NCBI RefSeq assembly: GCF_000421405.1
Contig: NZ_ATWY01000002.1
Span: 124,001-188,000 of the forward strand
Length of the DNA stretch: 64,000 nucleotides
DNA from: Butyrivibrio sp. NC2007
Lineage (GTDB): Bacteria; Bacillota; Clostridia; Lachnospirales; Lachnospiraceae
Direction: 5' to 3'
A program made the position numbers and the translations under genes. Positions 8,401-19,700 of the stretch are shown piece after piece. The notes below the pieces were generated by a model, which was not told the origin of the DNA, ran no database searches, and worked only from the letters and a program-made list of their open reading frames with translations. Each line of letters starts with the position of its first letter. The stretch's first letter is position 1.

Positions 8401-10173
8401 TTATACGTTTATAAACTTCCTTGTACTGTCACTCAGCTTACTTGTTACCTGGTTGTTGTTATCCATAGCCTCGCCGATCTCCTGGATCTCTCCAACAATC
8501 TCTGTGGAGTTGGAAGCTGAAAGGCTGATGGCCTGTGTGGACTCCTCAACGGAATCGGTAATTGTAAGGATGGAGTCTGCCATGCTGTGCATTGTGTTAT
8601 CAAGAGAGTCTGCCTTCTCGGTGAAGCCTTCAAGGATCTCGTTCATGATACCTGCTGTGCTCTCGTATTTCTCTCCTGTTTCAACGAATGCTTCATAATC
8701 TGCGATAACCGTGTTGTTGATGAAGTCTACAACCTCGATGGCGTTGTTTGAAAGCTCTTTAACTGCCTGTGTAACGTTCTCACTGATGGTCTGAATATTT
8801 CCGGCTGTCTGTCTGCTGTTATCAGCCAGTGCGCTGATCTCCTGAGCAACTACCGCAAAGCCCTTACCTGCTTCACCTGCTCTTGCAGCCTCAATGCTGG
8901 CATTAAGTGCAAGAAGGTTTGTCTGGGATGCAATATCAAGGATAACCTTGGTAAGTTCGCCGATCTGATTAACCTGTTCACTTTCTTTTACTGACTCATC
9001 AAGGGTCTTACTGAGTGCCTCAACTCTGGCACCTGTATTCTCTTTCTTCTGCATTGCCTCATTCTTGATTGTATCTGCTTCCTTCTGGATCTCGCCTGCA
9101 CGCTCTTTTCCTGAAGCAACCTCGTCGTTGATGCTCTCAACCGCATCTCTTACGTCATTAAGCTGTTCCTTGATTTGAGAAGCTGTAGTTGACACATTGT
9201 CCATACTTGCTGAGAGCTCCTCAAGAGCAGCGGATGTATTGGTGATATTATCGTTAGCCAGTGCGATCTGTGAGGTCATCTTATCTGCGGAATCTGTAAG
9301 AATAAGTGTTCCGTTCTTAACATCCTTCATTACACCCTGTAGAGTTTCAATGAACTCATTTACACCGTCTCTGATAAATACAAGCTCATTTCCTGTCTTA
9401 ACATTTATTCTTGCTGTAAGGTCGCCTTTTCCATCGTTTATATCGTTTATGATTCCCTGAACAGAATCGGAAATCTTAATGATAACTTTTGTGATCAGAA
9501 CAAATGATACATATAAGTTCAAGAGGAGACATACGATAAATACAGCCATTCCGATCACATTCATGACTGTGATCTTACTTCTTGCCTGTGCCATATATCC
9601 GACAACGCTTTCCCGAAGGGAATCCACGGATGCATCCAGAGTAGCCATACCTGACTTAACGCCTTCCATGTTGGTGACATATTCACCTGTGAGAATTCCT
9701 GATGCAGTAAGTCCATCACCTGTGGTCATCATGATGTTATATACTTCATCAACATTTGCCATAAGCGCTGCAGCAGAAGTTTCAAGCTGCTTTGTTGCAT
9801 TGGCATCACCATACATGGCAAATTCATCACCAATTTCCTTTACCAGAGTATTTACTTCTGTCTCATAAGCTTTAAGATTGGTTCCGACATTCTGTTTTTC
9901 AGCATCTCCGTAATACTGCCAAAGTCCTATTGCGCTCTGAATAGTTCCGTCAATCTTGGCAAGATCTTCCTTAACTGTTCCTTCTTTATGAACCAGCTCG
10001 GTTACACCTGCAATGATGCTCTGAGCGCTGTCAGACATTGATGATATACCATCATTTACAACGTAGCTGACCACATTAAATATTACCAGCATCAGAATGT
10101 TAAAGAATAAAATCTGAACCGGAATTGATTTAAAGAACTTTACCTTGTTTTTCTTGTTAGCAGACCCTGACAT
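8401..10173 (-). CDS. Methyl-accepting chemotaxis protein, classical two-TM type
   Basis: The 590-residue receptor has TM1 at ~14-32, an extracellular four-helix-type domain of ~170 residues, TM2 at ~205-228, a HAMP linker, and a signalling domain with the tip [24 protein letters not shown] near residue 430. It should relay extracellular ligand binding to CheA/CheW. The ATG follows AAAGGAGAATT. The ligand is not predictable from sequence. It shares only the signalling domain with the 3900-5348 receptor; their sensors differ. Confidence 0.92.
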   Translation of the reverse strand: MSGSANKKNKVKFFKSIPVQILFFNILMLVIFNVVSYVVNDGISSMSDSAQSIIAGVTELVHKEGTVKEDLAKIDGTIQSAIGLWQYYGDAEKQNVGTNLKAYETEVNTLVKEIGDEFAMYGDANATKQLETSAAALMANVDEVYNIMMTTGDGLTASGILTGEYVTNMEGVKSGMATLDASVDSLRESVVGYMAQARSKITVMNVIGMAVFIVCLLLNLYVSFVLITKVIIKISDSVQGIINDINDGKGDLTARINVKTGNELVFIRDGVNEFIETLQGVMKDVKNGTLILTDSADKMTSQIALANDNITNTSAALEELSASMDNVSTTASQIKEQLNDVRDAVESINDEVASGKERAGEIQKEADTIKNEAMQKKENTGARVEALSKTLDESVKESEQVNQIGELTKVILDIASQTNLLALNASIEAARAGEAGKGFAVVAQEISALADNSRQTAGNIQTISENVTQAVKELSNNAIEVVDFINNTVIADYEAFVETGEKYESTAGIMNEILEGFTEKADSLDNTMHSMADSILTITDSVEESTQAISLSASNSTEIVGEIQEIGEAMDNNNQVTSKLSDSTRKFINV

Positions 10174-10306
10174 AATAATTCTCCTTTCTGGATAAGCGTA
10201 TATCTAGCCGTATATACATTATACAACTAATTTATTGTCTTTTTTGCGTTTAATATTTTTTTAATAAAAAAGCAGGTAGCCCGGTTGTTTGACAGCCTAA
10301 CTACAT

Positions 10307-10339
10307 AAAAACCCCCACGAACCTTTCGATGCGCGGGGG
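10307..10339 (-). terminator. Intrinsic terminator after the 213-residue membrane protein gene
   Basis: On the minus strand CCCCCGCG pairs with CGTGGGGG (one G-U pair) and is followed by TTTTTATG, 22 nt after the stop at 10361. Confidence 0.8.
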
Positions 10340-10360
10340 CGGGTTGTTTTCTATAATGGT

Positions 10361-11002
10361 TTAACCGATAATCTTAGCCTTGGTGCACTGCTGGGTTATG
10401 AATTCCCATACAAATTCGAAATCTTCGTCAGCAGCGTAGATCTGGTTCTTTTCCATCAGCTCGTTGACCTTGATACAGTGAAAGTTCTTTTCCTTTATTA
10501 CTTTCCTGACAAATTCAAAGTTGGTGCTGGAGGTGTTCTTGCTTGCTGCCAGGATTCCGGATCCGGCTGTGGTAAAGTTTCCTGTGGCAAGACCTGCCAT
10601 TGCTGTGAGCCAAGCCAGGCCCTGGGCCTTTTCAAACTGCTTTGGCATCTGGATGTGGTAGACACCGTGATGATCCATCTCAAACAGGACTATGTACTGC
10701 CAGCCATAGATAAAGCCGATGATCACGTAGGAAATCAGAGAAAGTGTAAACAATATTCCGGGAACAATAAGGAATCCCGGGGTGAGAAGATACTCAGTAA
10801 ACCATGTACTTATATTTCCCTCAAAGACCTCCAGTAAAAATGAAAGCACGATCTGAACCAGGATAAGAATTCCGAAGATCTTCCAAATGGTCATTAGTAT
10901 CACGGGGTTCTTAAGCATATTCAGTTCATAGATCCATCTGTACTTTCCGTCAGGACAATAATAGATATTCTCAGTAACCTTCTGGCCTTCAATCTGTTCC
11001 AT
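10361..11002 (-). CDS. Two-to-three-TM membrane protein, unknown function
   Basis: The 213-residue product starts with ~35 polar residues (TENIYYCPDGKYRWIYELNMLKNP), then TM segments near 38-58, 75-100 and possibly 105-120, and a cytoplasmic C-terminal half with a Gly/Ala-rich patch (AMAGLATGNFTTAGSGILAA). The start was moved to the second ATG because GGAAGG lies 10 nt before it, whereas the first ATG touches the ribosome site. I do not recognise a named family. It is divergent from the double-HTH regulator at 11190 and has its own terminator. Confidence 0.65.
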   Translation of the reverse strand: MEQIEGQKVTENIYYCPDGKYRWIYELNMLKNPVILMTIWKIFGILILVQIVLSFLLEVFEGNISTWFTEYLLTPGFLIVPGILFTLSLISYVIIGFIYGWQYIVLFEMDHHGVYHIQMPKQFEKAQGLAWLTAMAGLATGNFTTAGSGILAASKNTSSTNFEFVRKVIKEKNFHCIKVNELMEKNQIYAADEDFEFVWEFITQQCTKAKIIG

Positions 11003-11119
11003 ACGCTGCATTCCTTCCTAAATGTCTTTTACATTTTGTGTGAAATAGAATGCCTATACTAATATAATATCGTATATTTTGTATCATTCCCTCCGTGACA
11101 AGAATGTGTCATTGACAAA

Positions 11120-11148
11120 TTGAACTGTCACATATACTCTGTTATAAT
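11120..11148 (+). promoter_or_regulatory. Promoter of the double-HTH regulator gene
   Basis: TTGAAC and TATAAT with 17-bp spacing, 41 bp upstream of the ATG at 11190. A TTGACA eight bases further upstream has no matching -10 at normal spacing. Confidence 0.7.
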
Positions 11149-11189
11149 TCTCAATAGGCAGTTTATTTATAAACGTTTGGAGGATTATT

Positions 11190-12974
11190 ATGCTGACAGA
11201 AAGACTGAACGAACTGCTTGAAAGAATAGATGCCACCGGTGCAGAGATCGCCAAGAAAGTGGGCTTTGACAGGACCAATATAAGCCGTATCAAGAGCGGA
11301 AAAAGGATCCCACATCCTGACAGTGTCACGGCAGAAAAGCTGATAAACGGAATATATCTTTTCGCAGACAACAAGAACAACCTGGGGAAGCTCTGTGAAG
11401 TTGTGGGGACAGATTCCAAAGCTTCCGCAAAAGAGATAAAGGCTGCCCTTAAGAGCTGGCTCTACGAGGGATATGATCCTGAAATGTCAGGCGGTCAAAA
11501 TGGCACCTCCGGGAAAAAGAATTCTCAGGAGGCAGGTGCTTCACGGCATTTTGCCCAGAGACTCAACTCCTCCATGATCTTGGCGGAGCTTTCAAACGTG
11601 CTCCTTAGTAAGCTGATTCACGCAGATGCCTCTCTCATAAGCAGATACAGGAGCGGCGTTAGGACTCCTGTTCCAAACTCTGCTCTTTCCCTCCAGCTTA
11701 GCTCTGTTCTTTTCGACCGCATCCTCAAAAATGGGAAGGAAGCTGAGCTCTGTGATTTCATGCGCATCCCTGTTGGCGACCTTGAGGAGGAACTGTTTAC
11801 TTACTGGCTCTACGGAAAGGACGAGCAGGAAGACAACGTTCACGCAGCGGAAAACATCCTTGGAATCTTCGACTCCATGCCCTCCGGAAGCGCTTTAAAA
11901 CTCCCGGATGTAAAAGACGTTCTTGTAGCGGACACTCCAGGCGAAACAATCTATTACGGCGTCGAGGGTCTTAGAAGCGCTGTTCTTCGCTTCCTCTCCA
12001 CAGCTGTAGAAAACCATGTTCCAACCATGTGCCTTTACTCAGATATGGATCAGGGCTGGATGACTCAGGACGTCACATTCCTGCTTAAATGGGCTTCTTT
12101 GATGTTTGCATCCGTAAAAAACGAGACCCAGATAAGCATCATCCACAACCTGGACCGAAGCCTTGATGAGATGAGTGACGCCATAAGAAGCTGGCTTCCC
12201 CTTTATATGTCCGGAAGGATCCAGTCCTTCTACTGCAGAAAGCAAAGGAATCCAAGGTTTACTCACACCATGTTCCTGATCCCGGGAGTTGCCTGCATCA
12301 GAGCATTCCAGGTTTCTCCTACAGATTCCGACGCAATCTATCACTACTACACCGACGATAAGAGCCTTGATATTATTCAAAAAGAGTATGAGGCGCTCCT
12401 TAAGAGCTCTTCTCCTCTTATCCATCCGCTGCCCAAGGAGTCATACCCTGTTGTTTCGGATGTTATTATCATCCAAAACGGGCTTTCTCTGGCTACTATG
12501 CCCGAGGAGCTGGTAAAGAGCTTTGACGATGCGGAGCTCTATGAAAACTGGCAGGTCAATAACTCCCTGCTGATAAAAAAGCTCGAGACGAATTCTTTGT
12601 ATGAATGCATCCCTCTGGCAGATGAGGAGGCACTTTCAGCAGGACATGTTGCCATCACCCCGGCTTTTTCCACCACGCCACATTTCTACACTGCCGAGCA
12701 GTACTCCATGCACCTTAGAAATATCATTGCTCTTTCCATGGAGTACGAAAGCTATAGGTTTTATCCGATTCCGGAGACACCCTTTAGCAACATAGATCTG
12801 CTCATCTCCGACAACACAACAAAAATAACCCCCACCTCAAGACAGGGGTTATCCTTTGCGCTGAATCATCCTTCAATGTGTGTTGCTTTTCAGGCCTATG
12901 CAAAGACCCTGATGGAGCAGAGTAAGACTGACAGGAATTCTCTGCGGAAGATGCTGGAGGCAAGGTGCAGGTAA
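11190..12974 (+). CDS. Large putative regulator with two N-terminal HTH-like repeats
   Basis: The 594-residue protein begins with an XRE-like helix-turn-helix (AEIAKKVGFDRTNISRIKSGKR, read as residues ~18-39). A second copy of the pattern sits at ~143-160 (IHADASLISRYRSGVRTP), so it probably binds DNA with two HTH units per chain. Residues ~245-594 form a long domain with no signature I can name; it has no transmembrane segment or visible catalytic motif. GGAGG precedes the ATG. It converges on the giant-protein operon ending at 12997 and could regulate it or the divergent 10361 gene; this is inferred only from position. Confidence 0.65.
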   Translation: MLTERLNELLERIDATGAEIAKKVGFDRTNISRIKSGKRIPHPDSVTAEKLINGIYLFADNKNNLGKLCEVVGTDSKASAKEIKAALKSWLYEGYDPEMSGGQNGTSGKKNSQEAGASRHFAQRLNSSMILAELSNVLLSKLIHADASLISRYRSGVRTPVPNSALSLQLSSVLFDRILKNGKEAELCDFMRIPVGDLEEELFTYWLYGKDEQEDNVHAAENILGIFDSMPSGSALKLPDVKDVLVADTPGETIYYGVEGLRSAVLRFLSTAVENHVPTMCLYSDMDQGWMTQDVTFLLKWASLMFASVKNETQISIIHNLDRSLDEMSDAIRSWLPLYMSGRIQSFYCRKQRNPRFTHTMFLIPGVACIRAFQVSPTDSDAIYHYYTDDKSLDIIQKEYEALLKSSSPLIHPLPKESYPVVSDVIIIQNGLSLATMPEELVKSFDDAELYENWQVNNSLLIKKLETNSLYECIPLADEEALSAGHVAITPAFSTTPHFYTAEQYSMHLRNIIALSMEYESYRFYPIPETPFSNIDLLISDNTTKITPTSRQGLSFALNHPSMCVAFQAYAKTLMEQSKTDRNSLRKMLEARCR

Positions 12975-12996
12975 GCAGCTAAAAGCTCTTTTCCCA

Positions 12997-15900
12997 TTAG
13001 ACCTTATGCACATCTACTGAGCCCTCAAGCTTACGAAGCGTATCATCCAGGATTTCAAGATTATCATCCAGTCTGTCTCTGTAATCCGGAAATGTTGAAG
13101 GATCCGGACCTGGATCGTTGAATATAGCATTCATCCAGTAGAAGCAGAAGTTATAGAGCATCTCGAAAAGAGCTTTCAGGTTCTTTACAATGTCTATCTT
13201 TATGGAATAACCAAACCATACTACCGTTATAGAAGTGAGATCCACTTTGACGGAAGACACACCATTGGTCAGCTGAGCAACCTTGTATACGTTTTCAGGC
13301 TTAAGGCCCAAAAGAGCCAAAAGCTTAGTTATCGCCTCCACCGTAATATCTTCAAGGCTGCCACCCAAGGCATCTGCATCCTCAGGGTCTTCTTCAAGTA
13401 CACCATAAAGAAAATAGTTGCAGATTGCAGCCAGGGATATGTTAGCGACTTTCGTAATGGCATCCGCTGTCGTTTCGTCGGTGTAGTACAAGAACATCTC
13501 CATTGCCTTTTTTGCATTATCCTGAGCAAATTCTTTTGAAGTTTTGGCAAGGGCATACTCCGTATATCCTATGCCGCCTTCTATCTGGGACCTGATTCCC
13601 TTCTCAAATGCCTTGTCTCCGGCGGCTTTCATGGCCTTCTGAGTTATACCACCAAAGAATCCATCAAGCTTTTTGGCAACCCACTCACCAAACTCCTTCA
13701 GCTTTAATCCCTTCAGAGTTTCCTCAACCTGCTCTGAAAGCCAGGACTTGAAATATGTAAGAGAAAGATCACCTACTGCTGCAAGAACAGAACGGTATAC
13801 ATCACCTTTTACCTTGTCGCTGCCATAGTAATAATGATTCGCAAAGGAATACATCAGGTATGCAGCCACCACGTAGCCCATCACTTCGGGATCTGGCTTT
13901 TTCTCTCCTGTCAAGACCTCTCCAATAGCATCTCTGACAGCTCCTGTAGCAACCTTAAAGAACGGATCAACGTCAATATCCGATCCGGGTTCAGCACCAA
14001 GTCCAATGTACTGGCCAATATACTCACAAAGCATATTCTTAAACGGATTGATAATGGCTGCTGCTATCTTGCCGTTGGCTCCGAATTTGACCTCCAGGAT
14101 AACCTGAACAGCATAATCACCTGCTTTAACCAGCGCACTTGATACAACAACGTATTTGTCGCAGAGATCACCAAACTCAACATTGACCCTGGACTCTTCA
14201 CTATAGAAGCGGACGCCCAAAAGAAGGACGTAGTTTTTTACAAACCTTATATCAGATGCAGAGTAATACTCTATATTGCTGAGCATGATCTTAAGGCTTT
14301 CACTACTGCCCACTCCATATTCCTGTATAGCTTTCTTAAGGAGTTTAAGCTCCTCTTCCCTTCTTGTAGCCTCGCTTGGCGGCTTAGGAATCTCACCCCA
14401 GAACTGAATAGGCAGTTCGCCCTCAAAGCGCGTGCCACCTTTGCCGTTGTAAGTGAGTTTCATCTTAGCATCATAGGGCTTACCAAACATCGGAAGAGTA
14501 CACTTAGGATAGAAATCGTAGCCTCCTGATGTGGTGTAGTCGATCCAATATTCAAAATTCTCTTTGAAGGTATTGCCGTACCTGCCTTCATCATCAGGCT
14601 TCTCGCACCTGATACTTGGGTTCCTGAATATCTTGGTTTCCGCAGTAAAGGAATCCACATAGCATACAAGAACATCAAAGCTTGATGGCATGATGGAGAT
14701 TTCACCGGGTTTAGGATCATCCTCTGCCACTGTAATAACCTGGAAGATGTCATCCTTAAAGTACTTAGTATTCGGCACAACTGATAACCCTTCAGGATAT
14801 AGCTCCACATAGAATTCACTGTTTGTTATTGTTCCATCCTTAAACTCAGCTTCAACACTTATTGTCTTTGTGACCACATCAGCAATAATGCCATTTGCTT
14901 TTTCTATCTCCGGACTGCAGTTTTCCACAACCGCATAATAACCACACTTGTAAGCAGCTTCCTTTTCATAAGAAACATTAAAGTCAGGCCCGCCGTCAAA
15001 CCTTATGTCTATAGGCTCTTCCACCGCGTCTTTTATGTAGAACATGATTTTTTCTTCGCCGCCCTTGCCCGCAATAAATACAGCTTCTCCGGGCTGAGTG
15101 CTATCCAGCCAGCTTGTTCCGTCGTCAGCAAGCTTTGGGAACACGATTGAAGGATTTTCACCCACGATATTAAACACTACGTTTCTGGTATAAATTCCGC
15201 CTTCTCCGGCAAACATAAAGGATACCGTGCCCTTGGCATAATTTCCTTCCTTAGGCACAGTGACCAGGGCAGCCTTGTAGCCGTTTGAAGTCATTCCCGC
15301 ATCGGAGACGTTAAGCGCCGCATCATGAGAAGCTACTATAATCTTCTCTGTCAGCTTATCATTGTTAAAGACTCTTTTATCCCAGGTTGTCTCCTCTATC
15401 CTGGCATAGACATACTTAGGCTCATCTCCGCGTTTTAAGGTATCTCCGAAATCCTTGTAAACATACATCTTGTATGTGGATTTATCCTTCTTCTCTTTCT
15501 TATCCCGATCCTTTCCGTTCTTTTTCTTCTTTTTGTCCTTGTCTTTTTTCCCGCCGGTCAAAGCCCCTATAGCTCCGCCTGCAAATAATGCTCCACCTCC
15601 GCCGATGAGAATATTCCTGCCCACTTCATCATCGTCATATTCATAATCCGGATAATCAAATATATTTGGTGCACTCGGTTCATCCTGATAATCTGAATCA
15701 TCTTCATATCCAAAGTCTTCACCTTCAACAAGCTCCTGGGAAATATTGGTTCCCTGGTCCTCTCCTTCGGTATCCTCGGCAGCGGTAGTATCTGATTCCA
15801 CAAGATTATTGACATTATCCAGATTTATGATCTTATAACGATAGTTGATCTTAGCATTTACCACTTCTCCGGTAAACTTGTTGTCAAACCTGATCTCTGC

Positions 15901-16680
15901 AAGGCTGTCGGCATAAACAACGTCATCCTCAGGAGCAATTGTATACGCTAGACCTGAAAGATACGCATCTCCATATTGGGAAGGCCAAGAGTAGTTTTCA
16001 GCATTTTCCACTGCTTTTCCATTTTGTCTTGCAGGGTGGATATTTGTGTAAAAACCAAAAACCTCATTAGGTTCAATATCCCATTCCGGATTGTAGTCCG
16101 GATCATTTTTCATAAGCAGCCTTCTATTACCTTTTGTTGTAACTGCATTAGCTGTACCGGAAAGAGGACTACTGGAATAAACCTGCATAGTGTCTCCGGT
16201 TCGGGCATTTATCTGATAGGTTATATTGACTACATTTCCATTGGTTTTCTCTTCAATCCTCGAAATGTTCCAGTCATCATCGGAATATATTCGGAACACA
16301 AAGGTCACCTGCTGTCCACGATAACCGAGCTCCCCATCTAAAGCTCTCTTGTTAGGAGCATATCCCGAATAGTACATGTCCGTGAAGGCCCATACAGTAT
16401 TTCTCCCATTTTGCGGCGCATCAAGCTTAGTACCTCCGGCTTCGTTATGCCAATAGGCATCAAAGGGCTTGTCGGCCCAGAAATCATTATCGAAACCGGC
16501 TATAACATCGTAATAAGTATTCCCGCTACTGTCTGTATATGGAACATCCATGAATTCGTGTGGATCATCGGTAGTATTTACCTGCTTTGCCATGGAAGGA
16601 ATGGCAGCGTAAATAAACAGGACAAATCCTGCTGCCACTCCAGCCAATATCCTTTTAGTGATCAAAAGCTCTTTTCTCAT
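12997..16680 (-). CDS. Giant exported membrane-spanning protein, paralog A (last gene of 8-gene unit)
   Basis: The 1,227-residue protein starts with a signal peptide (MRKELLITKRILAGVAAG..., possible cleavage after SMA, residue ~31). Next come an exported domain (~32-300), an acidic Asp/Glu/Tyr-rich linker (~300-355), a short Gly/Ala-rich hydrophobic segment (~356-376) and a lysine-rich block (~377-400). The remainder starts at STYKMYVYKDFGDTLKRGDE and holds a beta-rich, Ig-like part (to ~770) and a helical part to the end. If the hydrophobic segment spans the membrane, the lysines put the last ~830 residues in the cytoplasm. The domain from STYKMYV onward is shared with paralogs B and C. Its exported domain resembles C, not B. 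No known family recognised. Confidence 0.75.
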   Translation of the reverse strand: MRKELLITKRILAGVAAGFVLFIYAAIPSMAKQVNTTDDPHEFMDVPYTDSSGNTYYDVIAGFDNDFWADKPFDAYWHNEAGGTKLDAPQNGRNTVWAFTDMYYSGYAPNKRALDGELGYRGQQVTFVFRIYSDDDWNISRIEEKTNGNVVNITYQINARTGDTMQVYSSSPLSGTANAVTTKGNRRLLMKNDPDYNPEWDIEPNEVFGFYTNIHPARQNGKAVENAENYSWPSQYGDAYLSGLAYTIAPEDDVVYADSLAEIRFDNKFTGEVVNAKINYRYKIINLDNVNNLVESDTTAAEDTEGEDQGTNISQELVEGEDFGYEDDSDYQDEPSAPNIFDYPDYEYDDDEVGRNILIGGGGALFAGGAIGALTGGKKDKDKKKKKNGKDRDKKEKKDKSTYKMYVYKDFGDTLKRGDEPKYVYARIEETTWDKRVFNNDKLTEKIIVASHDAALNVSDAGMTSNGYKAALVTVPKEGNYAKGTVSFMFAGEGGIYTRNVVFNIVGENPSIVFPKLADDGTSWLDSTQPGEAVFIAGKGGEEKIMFYIKDAVEEPIDIRFDGGPDFNVSYEKEAAYKCGYYAVVENCSPEIEKANGIIADVVTKTISVEAEFKDGTITNSEFYVELYPEGLSVVPNTKYFKDDIFQVITVAEDDPKPGEISIMPSSFDVLVCYVDSFTAETKIFRNPSIRCEKPDDEGRYGNTFKENFEYWIDYTTSGGYDFYPKCTLPMFGKPYDAKMKLTYNGKGGTRFEGELPIQFWGEIPKPPSEATRREEELKLLKKAIQEYGVGSSESLKIMLSNIEYYSASDIRFVKNYVLLLGVRFYSEESRVNVEFGDLCDKYVVVSSALVKAGDYAVQVILEVKFGANGKIAAAIINPFKNMLCEYIGQYIGLGAEPGSDIDVDPFFKVATGAVRDAIGEVLTGEKKPDPEVMGYVVAAYLMYSFANHYYYGSDKVKGDVYRSVLAAVGDLSLTYFKSWLSEQVEETLKGLKLKEFGEWVAKKLDGFFGGITQKAMKAAGDKAFEKGIRSQIEGGIGYTEYALAKTSKEFAQDNAKKAMEMFLYYTDETTADAITKVANISLAAICNYFLYGVLEEDPEDADALGGSLEDITVEAITKLLALLGLKPENVYKVAQLTNGVSSVKVDLTSITVVWFGYSIKIDIVKNLKALFEMLYNFCFYWMNAIFNDPGPDPSTFPDYRDRLDDNLEILDDTLRKLEGSVDVHKV

Positions 16681-16715
16681 AGCAATATCCTCAGACAGTA
16701 TGCAGACACCCTCCG

Positions 16716-19700
16716 TCAGGTATCTTTACCCACATAATGATAAGTAACCTCTTTTGCGCTATCCAACTCGTTTAACGTCTTATCCAGAATGCTTGTATCA
16801 CAGGGCATATTGTCCCTATAATCCGGTGCATTATTGAAATCACGCGGTTCATCGCTAAACAGGCACATGATGCTCTCAGTAATGTATTTGAAGAACATAT
16901 CAAAGAACACCTTGAAATTATTGTAAACATCAAATTCCATCCGGATGTCATCAATACCGATTACAAGGTTGCCCTCTTCGTTTACGTACAGAGCATTAAA
17001 ACCAATGGTGTATTCAGATACCTTATATACATTCTCAGGCTTTATTCCGTATTTTGACATAAAGTAATCCAACAGGATTTCCATCGGATCAGCGCTTGTT
17101 ATATCATTGGGGTTACTGCCATACAGAATATAATTCAAAACAGCACCTACCGACAGTTTCATTGATTCACTAGTTATGTTAAAAACTGAACTTGAAGTAT
17201 AATCAAGAACCTGATTCTGCATCTCTTCTGTAATCTTACCTACTGCATCTTTGGCATTAAGTGCAGCCTTAGCAGCATCAAATGTTGATGATCCATTCTT
17301 CACCGAATCTTTCAGTACATTACTAAAGGTCTGCTTTTGAGCTGCTTCCACGGCCTTCTGCGCTGCCTCACCATAGATAGCCTTGAACTTATCCCCAAAC
17401 CATTTGGCAACCTTTTCCATTAGCCCTTTGCTATGATCTTCAATCCAGTTCGAAAGAGTTTCTTTTAATTTGACCAGTGTAAGATCTCCTAAAGCAGCAA
17501 GAACGGATCTGTATACATCTCCTTTCTCTTTTCCATCTCCATTGAAATAATGCCTCATATAACAGCTCATCAGATACATTGAGACTAGGGCACCCATTTC
17601 TTCAGGAGTAGGTTTTTCTTTCCCGGTCATCAATTCCGTCATCGCTCCTTCGAACGATTCCTGAACTGTCTTAACAAACTGCAATTCCGGATTGCCTCCG
17701 GGAGAATAGTACTCTGATATCTGGTGTCCTAAATATTGCGCCAAAAGATTTTTGAAAGGATTAAGGACTGCAGCAGCTACTTTTCCGGCAGGTCCAAACC
17801 ACCTTTCCATGGCAAAAGAAAATGCATAGTCCCCGGATTTCATCAGTGCACTGCATGTGACAATATATTTGTCGCACAGTTGAACCATCCTAATCTCTGC
17901 TCTGGATTCTTCAGCATAGAAATGTACCCCCAGAAGAATGACGTAGCCTCTTACAAACCTTATATCAGATGCGGAGTAATACTCTATGTTACTGAGCATG
18001 ATCTTAAGGTTAGGATTATTATCTATTCCAAATTCACGTATGGTCCTTCTAAGGTGCTTCAGCTCCTCTTCTCTTCTTGTGGCCTCACTTGGTGGCTGCG
18101 GGATTTCACCCCAGAACTGAATTGGAAGATCACCATCAAAACGCGTACCGTTTTTGCCTTTGTATATTAGCTTCATCTTGGCATCATAGGGTTTGCCAAA
18201 CATTGGAAGCGTACACTTAGGATAGAAATCATACCCTCCTGCTGTTGTGTAGTCGATCCGGTACTCGAAATTTTCCTTAAAGGTATTCCCGTATCTGCCT
18301 TCATCATCAGGTTTTTGGCATGAAAGGCTTGGATTCTTAAATATCTTGGCTTCTCCGGTTCCAGAATCCACATAGCAGACAAGAACATCAAAGCTAGATG
18401 GCATGATAGGGATTTCACCGGGTTTTGGATTATCCTCTGCCACAGTAATAACCTGGAAAATGTCATCCTTAAAGTACTTAGTGTTCGGCACTACTGATAA
18501 GCCGTCAGGATACAGTTGCACATAGAATTCACTGTTTGTTATGGTGCCATCCTTAAACTCTGATTCTATACTGATTGTTTTGGTGACTGCGTCAGCAATT
18601 ATGTCATTCGCTTTTTCTATTTCCGGACTGCAATTTTCCACAACCGCATAATAGCCGCACTTATAGGCAGCTTCTTTTTCATAAGACACATTAAAATCAG
18701 GCCCGCCGTCAAACCTTATATCTATAGGCTCTTCCACCGCGTCCTTTATGTAGAACATAACTTTTTCTGTTCCACCCTTGCCCGCAATAAATACTGCTTC
18801 ACCCGGCTGACTGCTATCAAGCCAGTTAACACCGTCGTCAGCAAGCTTTGGATAGATAATATGAGGGTTTTCGCCAACGATGTTGAACACAACATTTCTT
18901 GTGAAACTGCCGCCCACTCCCGTGAACTGGAAAGTAACTGTGCCCTTGTTCTTATTACCCTCCTTGGGAACCACAACCTCGGCAGCTTTATAGCTGTTAA
19001 CTGTCATACCTCCATCTGATACGATCAGAGCATCTGTAGGGGACGAAACGCTTATCTGGCTGGTAAGCTCCTCGTTAGTAAATACTCTTTTATCCCAGGT
19101 TGTCTCCTCGATTCGGGCATAAACATACTTAGCCTCATCCCCGCGTTTGAGAGTATCTCCAAAGTCCTTATATACATACATTTTGTATGTGGATCTCTTA
19201 TCTTCTTTTTCTTCTTCCTTTTCCTTATCTTTCTTCTTAGATTTCTTTTTCCCTGTTTTCTTTCCTATCGCTCCTGCTGCGCCTACTGCTCCTGCTGCCA
19301 CTGCGGCTCCTGCTGCTCCGGTACCAACCACCCTTGGAAGCTCATCATCATCTTTATCAAGCTCATCGAAGGGGTCCTCAAAATTTCCCGATTGGGACGA
19401 ATCCTCTGATGACAAGAAATCATCATCAGATTCTTCTTCATACTGAGAATTACCGCCTTCAACGATGTCATTATCAATATCAGTGCCTTCATCTTCTCCG
19501 GCCTCATTATCAGCAAGCGTTTCTTTTTTCTGAGCAATCGGACCTGAATTGTCAGCATATATTTTTACTACCATTGCAGCCGGCCAATCTGCGCCAATAT
19601 ATAATTCCGTATAATCTGCTATATCCGGTATAGTAATAGTTTTTTCTACACTCTCTCCCCCATACACGGTCGTCGTTCCATAATCAGGAATGTAGTATCC

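Noticed and set aside
12975..12996. Short AGCTAAAAGCT hairpin as a terminator of the plus-strand regulator gene
   Set aside because: A 4-bp stem is too weak to claim; only a CTTTT run follows.
18746..19633. Several plus- and minus-strand open frames inside the giant-protein genes
   Set aside because: They are shadows of the long coding frames: low-complexity, no ribosome sites, and overlapping a conserved protein domain.
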